A DNA stretch of 64,000 nucleotides, from positions 27,019-91,018 of the forward strand of contig WNNJ02000811.1 in assembly GCA_012934845.2 (NCBI GenBank). Reading direction: 5' to 3'. Positions 34,384 through 47,600 of the stretch are shown in pieces. This stretch comes from Pomphorhynchus laevis (lineage: Eukaryota > Acanthocephala > Palaeacanthocephala > Echinorhynchida > Pomphorhynchidae). A program made the position numbers and the translations under genes. The notes below the pieces were generated by a model. It was given only the letters and a program-made list of their open reading frames with translations, was not told the origin of the DNA and searched no databases. Position 1 is the stretch's first letter, and every line of letters begins with the position of its first letter.

Positions 34384-36102
34384 TATATATTAATAATACA
34401 AATTTATTTAAAGTGGCAAATGCGTACAAGCTGCACGCTTACAAGTCCACTAACAAAAAAATGAAAAAGTCAAGCGGATAAATTGTTAAAATGGGATCGG
34501 ATTTGGCGTTTGAAGCACAGCAGGGAAGTTGATTGGCGTATATGAATGGGCAGATGATTCCACGATAGAGGAGCAGCCACCAGGAAGGAGCAGAAGCCAA
34601 AAGAGGTAGAGTAGTTTGGGACATGTAAAAGAAGGGAATTACGGGAACGAAAGGAACAGTAAACATGATGAGAATTATCAAGAAAAGGAAGGTATCAAGA
34701 AAAGGAAGGTAATTTCTCAATACCCCTTATTGAGAAATGAAGGGGTATGAAAAGTTACAAGGCGGAAAGCAACGAGAAGAAGACGAATTTAAACACGACA
34801 ATAAATTGTAGGCAAATCTAGAGAAACAAGATGGTAGGATGTATGATCAAAACGACGAAGACGGAAGAGAATTCGGATGGCTGCGTTGACGATGCGTTGT
34901 AGGGGAAGAAGAGTGGATTTAGGTGAGTTGGAAAATATACTAAGACAGTAATCAAGTCTTGAGAAAAGAAGAGAAGATATTAGAGTCATACAAGAATGGA
35001 AATCGATCAATCTACGAACTTGACGGAGATTGCGGAGTATCAAGGTAGATGAGCTTACTTTATCTCTAAAGAAAGGTTTAAGTGAAAGTCGGTTGTCGAA
35101 ATGGAAGCCTAGGAAAACGAGATTATCAACGATAGGAAGAATTGTAGAATTTAATGATACAGAGGGAAGTTATATGCCGGGTCGACGAGAAAGGATCCAC
35201 ATAATTTCGGATTTATCAGGATTCAGAGAAAGGCGAAGGGAAGAAAGATGATTGGAAATTGAGACAAGACAGTCGGAAGCAGAAACACTAAGATCTTGAA
35301 TACGATAAACAGGTGCATGAGCATAGATGTGAATATCATCAGCATATTGCATAACATGGAAGTTAAATTTATGAGAAATCGAAGACAAATTACCGAGAAG
35401 AAGAGAAAAAACATAGGGCCTAATACGGAGCCTTGTGGAACACCGGACGGGATGAACGAAGGATGGAAGAGAGAAGAGTTAGAATAGACGCGAAATGTAC
35501 GGTTTGATAGATATGAAGAAAATCATGATACAGTGGGTAAAGAGAAGCCATAATCATGACGAAGGCGATGGAGAGGAATCGAGTGATCGACGATGTCAAA
35601 AGAAGACGATAGATCAAGAGAAACTATGACACTACATAATCTATGATCGCGCGATATAAGTAAGTCGTTATAAACTTTAAGACAGGCACTTCAGTAGAGT
35701 GATTAGAGCGAAAAGCGGCTTGGAAGGGAGGAAACAAGTTAGAGGAAAAGAGGTATGTATTAACTAGCTTAAGAACGAGACGTTCATGGAGTTTAGAGAG
35801 GGTTGGGAGAAATGAGATATGACGGTACGAAGATAGTATTGAGGAGTCGATAGATTGCTTTCTGAGGAGTGGAAGAACAGTGGCGCATTTCCAGATGGAA
35901 GGAAATGTACGGCTACGGATGGACGCGTTGAACAATGTGGTTAGGTTGTGTAAGATAGATGAGCAGATATTTTTAAGCAAGTGAGTGGGAATCGGGTCAG
36001 AAGGAGAGGTTTAATTAGGTAATGACAGCAGAACCGAAGAAACTTCATCAGACGAAACGGGAAGAAGGTGGAATAGTTCTGGGAGGGAAGTATTTAAAGA
36101 GA
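34384..36102 (-). mobile_element. LINE family 1, copy G: 5'-truncated
   Basis: The 3' half of ORF2 on the minus strand, close to copy B: IFSNSPKSTLLPLQRIVNAAIRILFRLRRFDH, FNFHVMQYADDIHIYAH and SIWKCATVLPL are seen in several short frames. It is broken by shifts and stops, including a duplicated GAAAAGGAAGGT stretch near 34680. The homology begins at the 3' tail (34390) with the hairpin at 34422-34438 and ends near 36102, equal to about 27690 of copy B. Confidence 0.9.
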
Positions 36103-36750
36103 AGAATGTGCTGCCTCGAGCATACATAGCGATGTACTACCTCGAGCATACAGACAATAGCTATGATCACAAAATAATCGCATTGATCGAGGCTGCTATA
36201 TTTAGCTCGTTTTGTCTGTTCGGGATGCTATCGACTGATCCGCAACAATTAACGGCCATGACCACGTCACCGTCAATGATTAAATTAAAAAATTGTAAGA
36301 TTCATACAGCACCTATGCTTGGCTCATATATAAAATGACTATATATGAAATTTTTAGTTTTGAATTAACGCTTTTTGATATTATCATATAATGACAATCT
36401 ATTTTTGTTGAAGAGATAACCGGTGTGTAAGTTGCTGAAAGTAACATCATCCTTTTACCGCCTAGAAATAAACGATCAGCACGTAGTAAAACAGACACAA
36501 ACAACAGAATGTCGTCAAAAAGGAGAAATAATCGAATTGAAATTCGACATTGGTTTAAACAATTATCTTGATTATAACAAATTACTTACATCAATTCAAT
36601 CAAGAAAAAGATATAATTGTGCATATAAGATAATAACATTCAAGTTAAAACAACGAGGCACTAGGACAAAAATAACCAACGAGGAAGGAGGAAATAACGA
36701 GGACAAAAAAACTTACAATTGAAGGACCTTTACAAAAGTTATTTTAAATC
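36103..36750. other. Unassigned, with two weak plus-strand frames
   Basis: Frames of 76 and 99 codons start at 36108 and 36423. The first repeats a CTCGAGCATACA segment (36114 and 36139). Neither has a recognisable motif or codon pattern. This may be the 5' leader of the family-2 LINE that begins at 36754. Confidence 0.4.
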
Positions 36751-36753
36751 GAC

Positions 36754-39700
36754 ATGGGTCGCAGAAAACAAAGTGAAATATCTGCATACATATCACGTCA
36801 AGTTGGATGTGATTCTGACGTCTGTAACGTTTGGACTACGGTATCTGTTCTGCGGTCAGATTGCGACACGCTTACTAGGAGAAAGTTCATTTGTCGTTTT
36901 TGCTTTGCGTATGTTCTTCCTATGGGATTTTCAACAATGAATGCAAGTGCAGCGACAATAACCTAAGATTTAAACAATTTCGTCTATCGCGAACACATTT
37001 CAGGCGAACCTGAAACGTGTTATAGTCATACAACAGCTATTTCTTCGCAAAATATGTTCATTTCTGAGTCACAATATCAGGAAGTTATAACGACGGATTA
37101 CCAAAGCCTAAATTCCGTCTGCATCTGGATAAGTGAAAAACGACATTCGCACACGATGCAGACATTAAAAGATACAAGTTTTAATATAGGCGAGTCGACG
37201 CCAAATCATGATGTCGAAAATGACATGAAAATCGTCGAAAAACATGACATTAGCGGTTCCGCATACTTGAATGCATGTTTAAACGGATATCTATCCAGGT
37301 AGTCTACATGTTTGTTATCCCAGTCAACAGGCAGCATAAGAGTAAGTTCCCTAATGCAGCACATTTCTACTTTTTACGAATATGTAAACAGCATGATTCT
37401 TCTCGTGCTATCATTCTCACGAATGTGCCTGAATCAGCTACAGTCAACATTCGAAATCGATTAGATGATAATTTGTCGAAGATACGTGAGTTCTTGTCAA
37501 TTATTCTGGCAAATTTTCATACGGAGGTCACTTCTAAAATTAGTGTAGTAGCTCTCTTCCGTATTTGTAAAAATAATGTCAATCGTCCTAGACTGTTGAA
37601 AGCAATACTTACTGACAAGGTTGCTGTCCAGCATATTTTTATGAACTCTTTTCGCCCTAAAGGTTCTCCTACCAGATTATTGAAAGATCTTGATGTGAAT
37701 GAACATAAATGTCTGCACGAAGTCAAACAAGTTTTAAAAGCGCGCTTAGATGCCGGAGAGACGACTTGACGATCAAAAATTTTCAGGTTGTGCGGCGAAG
37801 GAGTCGGTTGCTTTGGATCCCATTTAGGGGAATGCTTTCAGAATCCTTTCGTCGCTTCTACCTCGCCTAATATTTAAAGATTTAAATGTATTGGTTGCTT
37901 AGGTAATATTGTTGAGTATCGTTTCTCCTTGTGGTTTCTCTCAGTAGTTCCAATAATGGTGGCAGAAATGGTGACAATATGAGAAGTGCTTAGCGGTCAG
38001 TCTCTGTCAATACCGGTTGTATGATTTTTTACACCAATGCTCCTAGCCTCTTTAAAATTAATGTTCTAAGACTTCGTGTCCAAATTACATATCCATTGTT
38101 AGTGGCAATAACTGAAACTTGGTTACCCTCTGATATCACAGACGCAGAGATCGAGGTAACGAATTATTCCGTTTATCTGACGGATAGAACCAGTAATAGA
38201 GGTGGTGGAGTGATTCTTTATGTAAATAGCATCTTAAAGTTCAAGTAAATAGATGTAAAATCAGAAGCAGAAATTATAGCTTTATAGAGTAGCATATTGC
38301 TACCTACTAACGGGTCAGTCATTATCGGTCTAATATATCACACTCCATGCTGTAATGTGAGTTGCATAATCGATGACTTGCTGAAATTTGGTTACCGTAG
38401 TAATGAAATAGTAGTGGGTGATCTAAACATACCGACTGTCGATTGGAATAGTTATTTGTGCTATGCGAATGATCATTTCTATTCAGTATTCTTTGATACC
38501 GTTAATTTTTGGGACCTTACTCAGCACGTCACAGACTTCACACGTTTCTCTGGAGATCATCGTTCTTTACTCGATATTTACCTTACATCAAAAAATAAAT
38601 GATCAATAATGTTACGCATTTGGATACTCTAGGCAACTCAGACCATTGCGTACTCTGTTTCGACTCAAATTTCTCACATATATTGTCGCACCCTATACCT
38701 TGTTCCAATATGTTGCAATGTTTCAAGACTGACTTTGAATTAGTCCGTCGATATCTATCCAGTATATGATGGCTTGATGCCCTAACAGTTGGGTTTGAGA
38801 TATCATGGCATCAGTTTGAATAAGTTCTGCGTGTATTGCTTCTACGATTTTCTTTTAGGGTAGCCATGGTACGTACATATCAGTCCTTGGTTTGATAAGG
38901 AGCTACAAGACACTCTTAAATTAAAAAAAGTTAGCATTCGCTAGGTTTTCTAAACAAGTAATAGACTATAATTCATTTAAAAATATTAGAAATGGCTTCA
39001 CATATCTTAAGCGCCTGAAAAAATGCCATTTTGAACAAAGATTAACAAAACTGTTTGTACTCGATCCTAGATAATTGTTCAACTATGCTAATTTTAAGAA
39101 TGACGTTGGTAATATTGGTTCCATCGTTGATAACAATGGATGCAATCTAGTTTACGACATTGATATAACCACTGCTTTTAGTTGTAAATTTTTGATACCG
39201 ATTTCTAACAATTATCTCGAAATGGGTTTCTCTTACTGTCGATCAATTTATGATGTTATACGCATTTTTCTGTTCATGATGTGATAAAGAAGTTCAAGAA
39301 GCTAAAATTATCTGGTTCTATCTCTCCTGATCTCCTTCCACCAATATACTTAAAGAATCTTGCCGACGTTATCGTCGTTCCTGTGTATTTGATCTTTATT
39401 GCTTCTATCTATCTTGATCGAGTTCCAAATGTGTGGAAATGCTCTATCTTAAGGCCGTTATACAAAAGACGGAATTGATGTTCTGTGGAAAGTTATAGAC
39501 CTGTGAGTTTGACTTGTGTATCTTGCGGTATATTGGAGAGAATATTGTGTCGTATAATCATCAACTACCTAGATACCAATAGGTTATTGCGCCATACTCA
39601 ACATGGCTTCCGGAAAAATCACTTGACTGAGACGAATCTTTTGATAGACCAGGATTTAAAACAATTTAATTTGGACAAAGAATTGTGAATCGATGGAATC

Positions 39701-39774
39701 GTTTGAGCGAGCAGACTGCTAGCTCAGTTTCACATAAACTATTCAAACGGCGAATTATTTTGAATTTTGATTGA
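36754..39774 (+). mobile_element. LINE family 2, copy J: 5' part present, RT core deleted
   Basis: ORF1 starts at ATG 36754 (MGRRKQSEISAYISRQ) with the finger region VGCDSDVCNVWTTVSVL and RRKFICRFC. The RRM-like RAIILTNVPESATV lies at about 37414. ORF2 follows: the endonuclease has ITETWLPSD (about 38110), NRGGGVILYVNS and VVGDLNIPTVDW (about 38410). The pre-RT region has LPPIYLKNLADV and VPNVWKCSILRPLYK. The RT start has ESYRPVSLTC and QHGFRKNHLTETNLL (about 39600). Right after this, at about 39690, the sequence jumps to the family's C-terminus (RWNRLSEQTASSVSHKLFKR, stop at 39774). The catalytic region between is missing. Many frames are broken. Confidence 0.85.
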
Positions 39775-40454
39775 TCTCTTTTTCTTTTATTCTTTTTCTT
39801 TCATAATGTACAGTGTGCAACTTTGAGCCGTACTCGTAATGTTGTCGACAAAATTATAATAATATTAAATTTTTGTATGGCCATTTTTCCAGCGACTTTT
39901 TTCTGCACATTAATACTTGCAAAAAATAATTGAAAAAATAAAAGTTTTATATTTTATTAAATATTAATTATTAGCTCAATGGGAATTTATAAAATAAGAA
40001 TTTATATCAATAAAGAATTTATTTGTCAAATTATTTGTAACCAACACATTTCAATAAACGTGAAAACTCAATGTTTTGCGTTGACGAAGCATATTTAATG
40101 CTGTTTTTGGAAAGCTTGTAAATTAATATTTTGTACGATAAAAATTACATTAAAGAGTCTGCGTAAAATGTTTTTTGGCCAATTTGCTATTTATTAATGA
40201 TAATTTTTTAAATCGTTTTTATTCGTTTCAAATAAGCACATTTTACGAATTGTAAATAGAATCTGAAAAGATTTTCATTTTCAAGACATTCATTTGTTTA
40301 TTCATTCAAAAAATTTTCATTCATTTATTCATTTTTTCAATAGACATTCATTTTCATCAATAGAAAATGAATGTAAAAAATTCAGATTTTCCTTCGCAAA
40401 TCCTGAAAATTAGATAAATCGATCAGCTAACTGAGTCTACTTATTTTAAACCTA
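39775..40454. other. AT-rich spacer
   Basis: No gene seen. Near its right edge (40423-40449) is GATCAGCTAACTGAGTCTAC, a relative of the tip of the 53.5/59.8-kb inverted repeats, ending directly against the LTR-type fossil. Confidence 0.5.
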
Positions 40455-40558
40455 AAGAGATCGAACACTAGAGGTTTTATTCGAATTAATCTACAATATG
40501 TAAATATTATAATATGTAAATAGTTTAACAAATAGTTCAACTAAAGGAATGATTATGA
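40455..40558 (-). repeat. End repeat of the Ty3/Gypsy fossil (3' side)
   Basis: Matches 44132-44234 with few differences, including a 2-bp length change. Contains GATCGAACACTAGAGG and TTCGAATTAATCTACAAT. Very short for an LTR, so it may be only part of one. Confidence 0.8.
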
Positions 40559-43500
40559 AATTCTTCCTCCGTCACGTGTTCATTGAGGTATATAGGAGGT
40601 TTTCTTGCTCGTGTTAATCGTCGCAAGATATATGTGTTTTCCTTTTGAACGGGAATGCTCTCTACTTGAACATCGATAGTTTCCTGCTCTTACATCGTAT
40701 CGGTATCATGCTGATTCGGTTTCCTCGGCCTGTTTAAGTCGGGACTTTGCTGTGGCAGGTCCTTAATTTCTCGATGTTGCTCAGGTATGAAGTTGTTTTC
40801 AGGGTCATGTCCATTCGTTGGGTACCTTGCCAATCGTCTCGTTGACACGTTCACTTCTCCACTTAGTTTCCGAACTGTAGCATAGTGTCCATTTGATTGA
40901 ACGATTTCGACTTGTGAGAATGCCGGGTACGATTTGGCGCTCTGGTTTTGTCGAAGAAGATTATTTTCACCGTTGACCAACCAGACGGGGGCGTTGTAAC
41001 AGATTTTTGAATTTCGCTTGAATGAGAACAGGCGTTGGTGAGGTGTCTCACCAGTCGATGTGCACAACAAGGAACGCAAAGACGATAGGACTCGTGACAA
41101 TACGAGTTGCAATTCACTCGTTGGTTTCTTGATTGTTTTAAGAGCGAGTAGAATAGTCTTCCATACAATTCCGACAAAGCGCTCAACTTGGCCGTTGCCG
41201 CGAGTGTTATAGCTGGAACTTCTCGTGCAGCTTATTCCTCGAGCGTTTAAGTAAGTTCTAAACTCATTTGATTGAAAATATGACGCTTGATCACTGTGCA
41301 CGCTAGCCGGGTACCCGATAACACTGAATATTTGATTGAGTAAAGTGATAACAGATGCCGAAGATGTATCTCTACGTGGAATTCCAAAGGGGAAACGCGA
41401 ATATTCATCGATCACTCAAAGGATGTATTTGTTATAGGTAGTGGACGCTAAGGGTCCCTTAAAGTCGATGCTTAGTCGCTCGAACGGATGCGTTGCCTTG
41501 ATGACATGCGCTGTTTCCGGATTGCAATATTGTAGTTTCAACTCATCACATATTTTACAAGATGAGACTATGTCGGTTACGTCTTTTTTGTCGTAGGGGA
41601 GTTCGTGAGCACGTACGTAATGAAACAGTCGTGTAATTCCCGAATGACACAGTGACTCATGTGGGCATTTGAGGTCATTTGTCGTTTTGCAAGAAGAACA
41701 AGTTATCCTTGACATGGCGTCTGCAGCTTGATTGTTTTTGCCCGGTCGATATTCGATTTCGAAATTGTACGGCGCTAATTCGATTCGACATTTCACCACG
41801 CAATGTCGTCCCAACAGGAAATGTTTCCAGTGTTTTAAGGCTTCTACAATAGCAAAGGCCTCCTTCTCTATACTTGATTGTCGTAGTGCCGTTTTGGGCA
41901 GGGATCTGGAAAAAAATGCGATTGGTTGATTGACTTGACTGAGCACAGCGCCGATTGATGAGTAAGATGCATCCATTTCAACGGCTAATGGAAGAGTATG
42001 ATCGTAAGCACAGAGGAATGATTTTGAAATTTCCATCTTGATTTCCTCAATCTGTTCGACGACGGTACGTTCAAAGGGGAAGCATTTCGATTCAACTAAT
42101 ATACGTATCTTTGTCGAGAAAAAGGGAATTCATCTAGAATAGTATGCGAGCATTCCAATCAGTCTTTTCAGTGCTGCTTGATCGTTAGGAGTTAAGTAGG
42201 AAATGAGAGGCTTGATTCTCTGGATATCGTGTTTAATACATCCATGTTGTATATTGTAACCAAGGAAGTTTAGTTGCGTTTTGCTCAAACGAGACTTTTC
42301 GGAAGCGAATTTGATATTCAGTCGGTTGGCAACACTCATTAGGCGACTTAGTCTGTTGTCGTGTTCCTTGACGTCTTTACCGCATACGATTATGTCGTCC
42401 ATATACGCAAAAACTCCTTCGAGTTTATTTTCGTCAATCAAATTTGTTTATTAAACGCTGAAAAACGGAAACGGCGTTTGTGAGTCTGAATGGAATTTGT
42501 TGTAACTCATACAGACGACCTAAGGCTTCGAATGCCGTATATTGCCTATCTACCTCGAGCAAAAGGATTTGATAGTACGCACTAGTTAGATCGAGTGTGG
42601 AAAATACAACATGTGTTGCTATTTTTCGAGATTAGACTGTCGATGTTAGGCAAAGGGTACGCGCCCAGTGTCGTATAGCGATTAATGGTCTGGGAATAGT
42701 CGACAACCATTCTTCGTTTGCCATTTCGATTTGTATCGACGAGAACTTGCGAGCGCCAAGGTGATCTACTTTCGCGGATGACGCCGGACTTTAGCAGTTT
42801 TGCAATTTCGTTTCGTGTAAATTCAGCATTTGGTTGTGTTTGTCTTCTCGATTTTGTGACGACAGGAATAAGGTTTCTGGGTAGGTTTGGAAACAGTGCT
42901 AGTGGCTGAATGTTAATAACAGGTGCAGGTGTTACACTTGCAAGTATTAATCCAGGCAGATTTCCTCCAAAAGTAAATGTAATCGATTCATGTCTTCTCA
43001 TAAATTCTCAACCCAGTATGGCTTCGGAGCATAAAGACGACAGTATCGAAAAGCGGCGGTGCGGATAGGTCTTATTTTCCAGTTCTATATCTACTGTCCA
43101 CTGCTTTGTAATCGTGGCATGGGAAGACGATGAAGCCATATAGACAGTTTTGCGACAAGGTGACAATTGTAGTTTTAATGTTCGTGCAATTTTTGAATCT
43201 ATGAAGTTGTCTGAGCTTCCGGTATCGAGTAGACAATTAATTCGTTGGCCATTGATAGTGATATAAGTAGTTGAAGTTCGTTCTTCGGAATTCGATTGGG
43301 ACAAGAGACAACGCTGAAGCCGTCGATGCAGAACATTTTCCTTTAGATTTGCATACCTTTGTGAAGTGACCCAGTTTCGAACAACTGTTGCACGTGACAG
43401 TACGGGCGGGACATTTAGTACGAGGATGGCAACGGTTACCACAAAAATAGCACAACTCGGTGTCTTTGTTACCCAATGCTGCGTTGATCGATTGCTCGTC

Positions 43501-44131
43501 CAGAGCGTCGGAAACATTTGTCTCATTTTTGTTGCCTCTAGAAATAGTTGCCAACATTGTTGTCTCATCGTTTGAATTGAAGATTGCCGCTTGCTGTTGA
43601 GCAGCCTCTAGAGATGTAGCCATCAAAACGATTTCATCGAAATTTGTTTTGTTTGATTCTAATATTCTCTCACGAATATAGGAATTGAGAAGTCCTTGGA
43701 CAAGGGCGTCGATTATATGGCTTCGACAATTTGTGTCAGCGTCGACGTCTTCAAAATTACACTTGTCGGCCAAATCCTCGAGTTTTCTAGCGAACTGTGG
43801 AATAGTCAGAGTTTTGTCTTGTCGACATGTGTGCAATTGAAATAGAGTAAAAACTGTATTTAATGGTTCGCGGAACTTTTCGTCAAGGATGGCAAGTGCC
43901 AAGTCGAACGATTGAGAATCTTTGATTAATTTGTACAGTCGCGACGACAGTAGGTTCACCAACACAAACTTCTTTTGTTCGTCCGTTACAGTGCCCTGCA
44001 ATGAGACGAAGTTCAGCAGCTTCTGACGCCGGTGATTCCATTCGTCCTGGGCATCGGGTGCATCTGGATCGAGGTTGATTTGTTGCTGAATTATAAGTTT
44101 GTCCATCGATACAATTAATTCGAATAAATTG

Positions 44132-44234
44132 AAGAGATCGAACACTAGAGGCTTTATTCGAATTAATCTACAATATGTAAATATTATAATATTAAATAGT
44201 TTAACAAATAGTTCAAGTAAAGGAATGATTATGA
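44132..44234 (-). repeat. End repeat of the Ty3/Gypsy fossil (5' side)
   Basis: Direct copy of 40455-40558. The gag region begins within about 30 bp of it, leaving little room for the usual primer-binding site and leader. Confidence 0.8.
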
Positions 44235-44600
44235 CAAAGCCATAAATAAATTTAGAAATAATGTAAATATTATCGTATTATAATGCTTATTAGAACGAGA
44301 AAATATTTATTAAATAACTTTTTATATTTGACCCTGCTATTTTAGGGTAGAGGACCAAGTGCAAAACAAGATAACATAGTAGTTCCTACTAATTACCTTC
44401 GATCTTTATTTTAACACATGATCTTTTATATATCAATGGCTTCATAAAAAATTCCATGTTAAAATAAGATATTAAATCCCATTATTTCTGAGGAAATCAT
44501 ATTAATAAAATAAAATTAATATAATTTTCCAACAACTATGTAGTCCGCGATCACCTGTAACCACCAAGTCCATCCAAACTGAAAACATTATTTATTCCAA
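44235..44600. other. AT-rich spacer
   Basis: Contains GATAACATAGTAGTTCCT (about 44370), related to the duplicated segment at 18.2 and 18.44 kb. No gene seen. Confidence 0.45.
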
Positions 44601-47600
44601 CAATTCTGACTGCCTTATGACAAGTGAATCACCAATAATGATTCGTTATAATAACCTCTTGGGTCTATTTACTACTGTCAACACTTCCTCCTACAATAAA
44701 GGTGGTAATATTAAGAATATGCAGAATTATCCGTCTGACCAGCTATCAGTCTCTGATACTCATAACGCATACAAGCATATCACTCAATCTTGTCAAGAAC
44801 CAACAGTCGCTTGTTTCCGATATCATTCCTGGAGTAGATCATATTCATTCGAAAGATCCGGCTTGCCTAGAAAACACACTATCCCGATCTTATAATGATG
44901 CGATTTTTGTCGATTACAACATTGGCTATCTTAACTTTCTTTTAGTGGGAAAGGAAAGTTGTCATTGTGCGCCTTCAAACTTCATAGTCTGATAAATCAG
45001 ACTACCTAAGCACACTAACATCAAATCATACATGCTCGTCTTCGATTTCAGATACCAGCTCTTCGATGTGTCATAATCCTCATAAATCATTTACCTATAA
45101 TGTTCATTCATTTAACCGTATTTCCAAACTTCATCAGAAGTAGCCGGTATTATTCCACCAATACACTCGTCTAATTATTCCTATCCAACTCGTACTCTTC
45201 CTTCATCTTTGACCAGAATATTCAAGCCTACTTCGGTCAATCCTACAGATTCACAACGTCAACGAAAACGATTTCCCTCAAGTGATAGGTGCATTATCAT
45301 ATCGAATGTCGAGGTATTCGACTCCGCTTCAGCTCAAAGCCGTCTCGATGCTGATGTTTCTTCGTTTCAAACTCTCTTTTTAATAATCCTACCTGTTGAT
45401 AATTCATCTCTCTTCAATGACATATATCTTCAACGGCATCTCTCCTATTTCTATACATCGCCTTACATCAAGCGTTTCTGCTTTCCACTCCGCTCGTCAT
45501 CCACTCTTAAAGGTGGTTCTCAGTGATCATAATCAAGCAAAGTCAATCCTTTCGCGGTGTTTTAAACTCATCTCCTCAACATCTACTTGCCGCATCTTTC
45601 CTGATCGGTCCCCGTCTGAAATCTCTCAGATTTCCTTTGCTCATAAAGAAAACCGTCTACGTGAAATTAAAGGAGAATTTTTGTTTACAATAAGAAATTT
45701 GAAATTTTCATGGTATTAACAATCTTCTAAAAATTTGATAGCGACCAATTTAACTTCTCGCATCCTTCTTTAGACAATTCCGATTATCGCTCATATCGTA
45801 TTAGTCTACTCAATATCCGTTATATCCAAAATAAAACTGACCTTCTCAACACATTTGCCCAACAATCGCTTGACATTTGTTGTATAGCTGATCTTGGCAT
45901 ACCAATTGTGATGATCTCGCTATCCGCCGTCTACGTTCAAAATGAGTATATCTCGTTGATTCTGCCCGATCTTCTGATAATGCGTTATCAACATCAACAT
46001 TGAATTACAGTGGGATTGTCGCCTTTGCCTGCGCTTCTTCGTCTCTCATGAAAATTAATTGTTCTCTAGCACCCGAATCTTTCGAATTACTTATATGTAG
46101 ATCGTTTTATCCTTTTTCACTTGAACTCGCTTTCATATATTGTCCTAGATCTTCCCGTCCTTCATCCTAGTTCTTTGATGAAATAGATGATCTTTTTATT
46201 GTTCACAGAACTAGCGTTTCACAAAGTCTTTGGTGATCATCTAAAATCACGAGAGAAAAACTTTGTAGCGTCATAATCTATCCGCAGCGGCACTTTTCCG
46301 TCAAACTGGTAATCTGTCATTGTAAAAACACTCTCTCGACAGTTCACTTCCGTCCTCATATCGTCCTATATATCTTCTCTCAACCTTATCAAAACTCTTC
46401 GAATGTCTTGTACTAAATCAGGTTAATACCTATCTTATATCGTCAAATTTATATCCCCAGTTTCAATCTGCTTTTCGTTCTAATTATTCCACAGAACTAT
46501 CGTTTCACCGAGTATTTAGTGGTCTTTTACAATCACGAGAGAAAACCTTTGGAGCGTCAACATCTCCCTCGACCTCTCATCTGCATTCAGCATCGTCGAT
46601 CATCATTTTCTTTTCTATCGGCTTCGTCATGACTATGGATTATCTGACTCCGCTGTAGCCTGGTTTTCCTCTTATTTATCTGACCGTAATTCAGTGGTCA
46701 TTCATCTTCTGTCTCTCAACCGTCTTCTCTCGCACACGGTGTTCCTTAAGGCTCCTACTAGCTCCCGTTTTTCTCTCTTCTCGGTGATCTCTCTACAATA
46801 ACCAGAACACAAAATTTTCATGTTATGCAATATGCTGATGACATTCTCCTCTACTCTTATATACCCTCCTCACAAATAGATGATATTGCATTCACTTCCT
46901 CCGCTTGCTTTATCCGACTTCTGGCACCTTTCTTCGCTTCACCTATCACTCAATCCTGCAAAGTTCAAAATCATGTGGAAAATTCCCTCTCACCTCAACA
47001 TTACTCCACCTACCGTATATATCTACTCAACCATTCTTCATGCCGTTAATGATATGGTATTCATCGGTTTCCATTTTGACACGACTCTTTCTTTCAAGCC
47101 ATTTGTTTCCGATAAAATCCGCTCCTCGTTCCTACTACTTCATGATATTCGCCGTATTCGTAGGCTGATCGATTTTCGCTCCTGTCTTTCTCTTTTATTA
47201 ACCCTTTTATTTTCCCGAATCGATGATTGCCTTAGCCTGTTCTCCAAGTCTCCCGAAACTACTCTCCAACCTCTCCAACGTATTGTAAACTCAGCGGCTC
47301 GCGTCCTCCTACGTCTCCGCCGTTTTGACCACATATCTCAACATATTTTCAATATTTGCTTGCTTTCCAAATTAGCGATCGTGTCCAGTTTCATTTGATT
47401 ATCCTGGCCAATCGTGTACTGCATCGCTATTCCCCTTCATACTTACATCTTCCATATCTCGATGAATATCATCCTGCTTCTTTATCCTTAAGATCATATC
47501 ATTCCCTTCTTCTCTACACTCCAAATTTTTCGACAAATTACCGCATTCGTTCCTTGCCTGTTGCTGCGGGATTATTTTTTATCAGTTTGATATTTTTTGT

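Larger units (their letters stand above)
40455..44234 (-). mobile_element. Ty3/Gypsy-type LTR retrotransposon fossil
   Basis: A minus-strand element bounded by near-identical direct repeats of about 104 bp. Parts in order: gag (from about 44.1 kb) with a double zinc knuckle of the C-x2-C-x4-H-x4-C type; protease with the LLDTGSSDNFID active site (about 43.2 kb); reverse transcriptase with MVVDYSQTIN and the YMDD-type AYMDDIIVC; RNase H; and integrase with the zinc-binding part and a core containing HSDQASYF and NTRGNGQVERF. It is broken, with roughly half a dozen breaks, and seems to have been silent for a long time, although its end repeats still agree closely. The family is judged from domain order and the zinc knuckles. 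No envelope-like frame was seen. Confidence 0.85.

Noticed and set aside
36108-36722. Host exons before the family-2 LINE
   Set aside because: No motif, no clear splice pairs, and part of the sequence is a local duplication.
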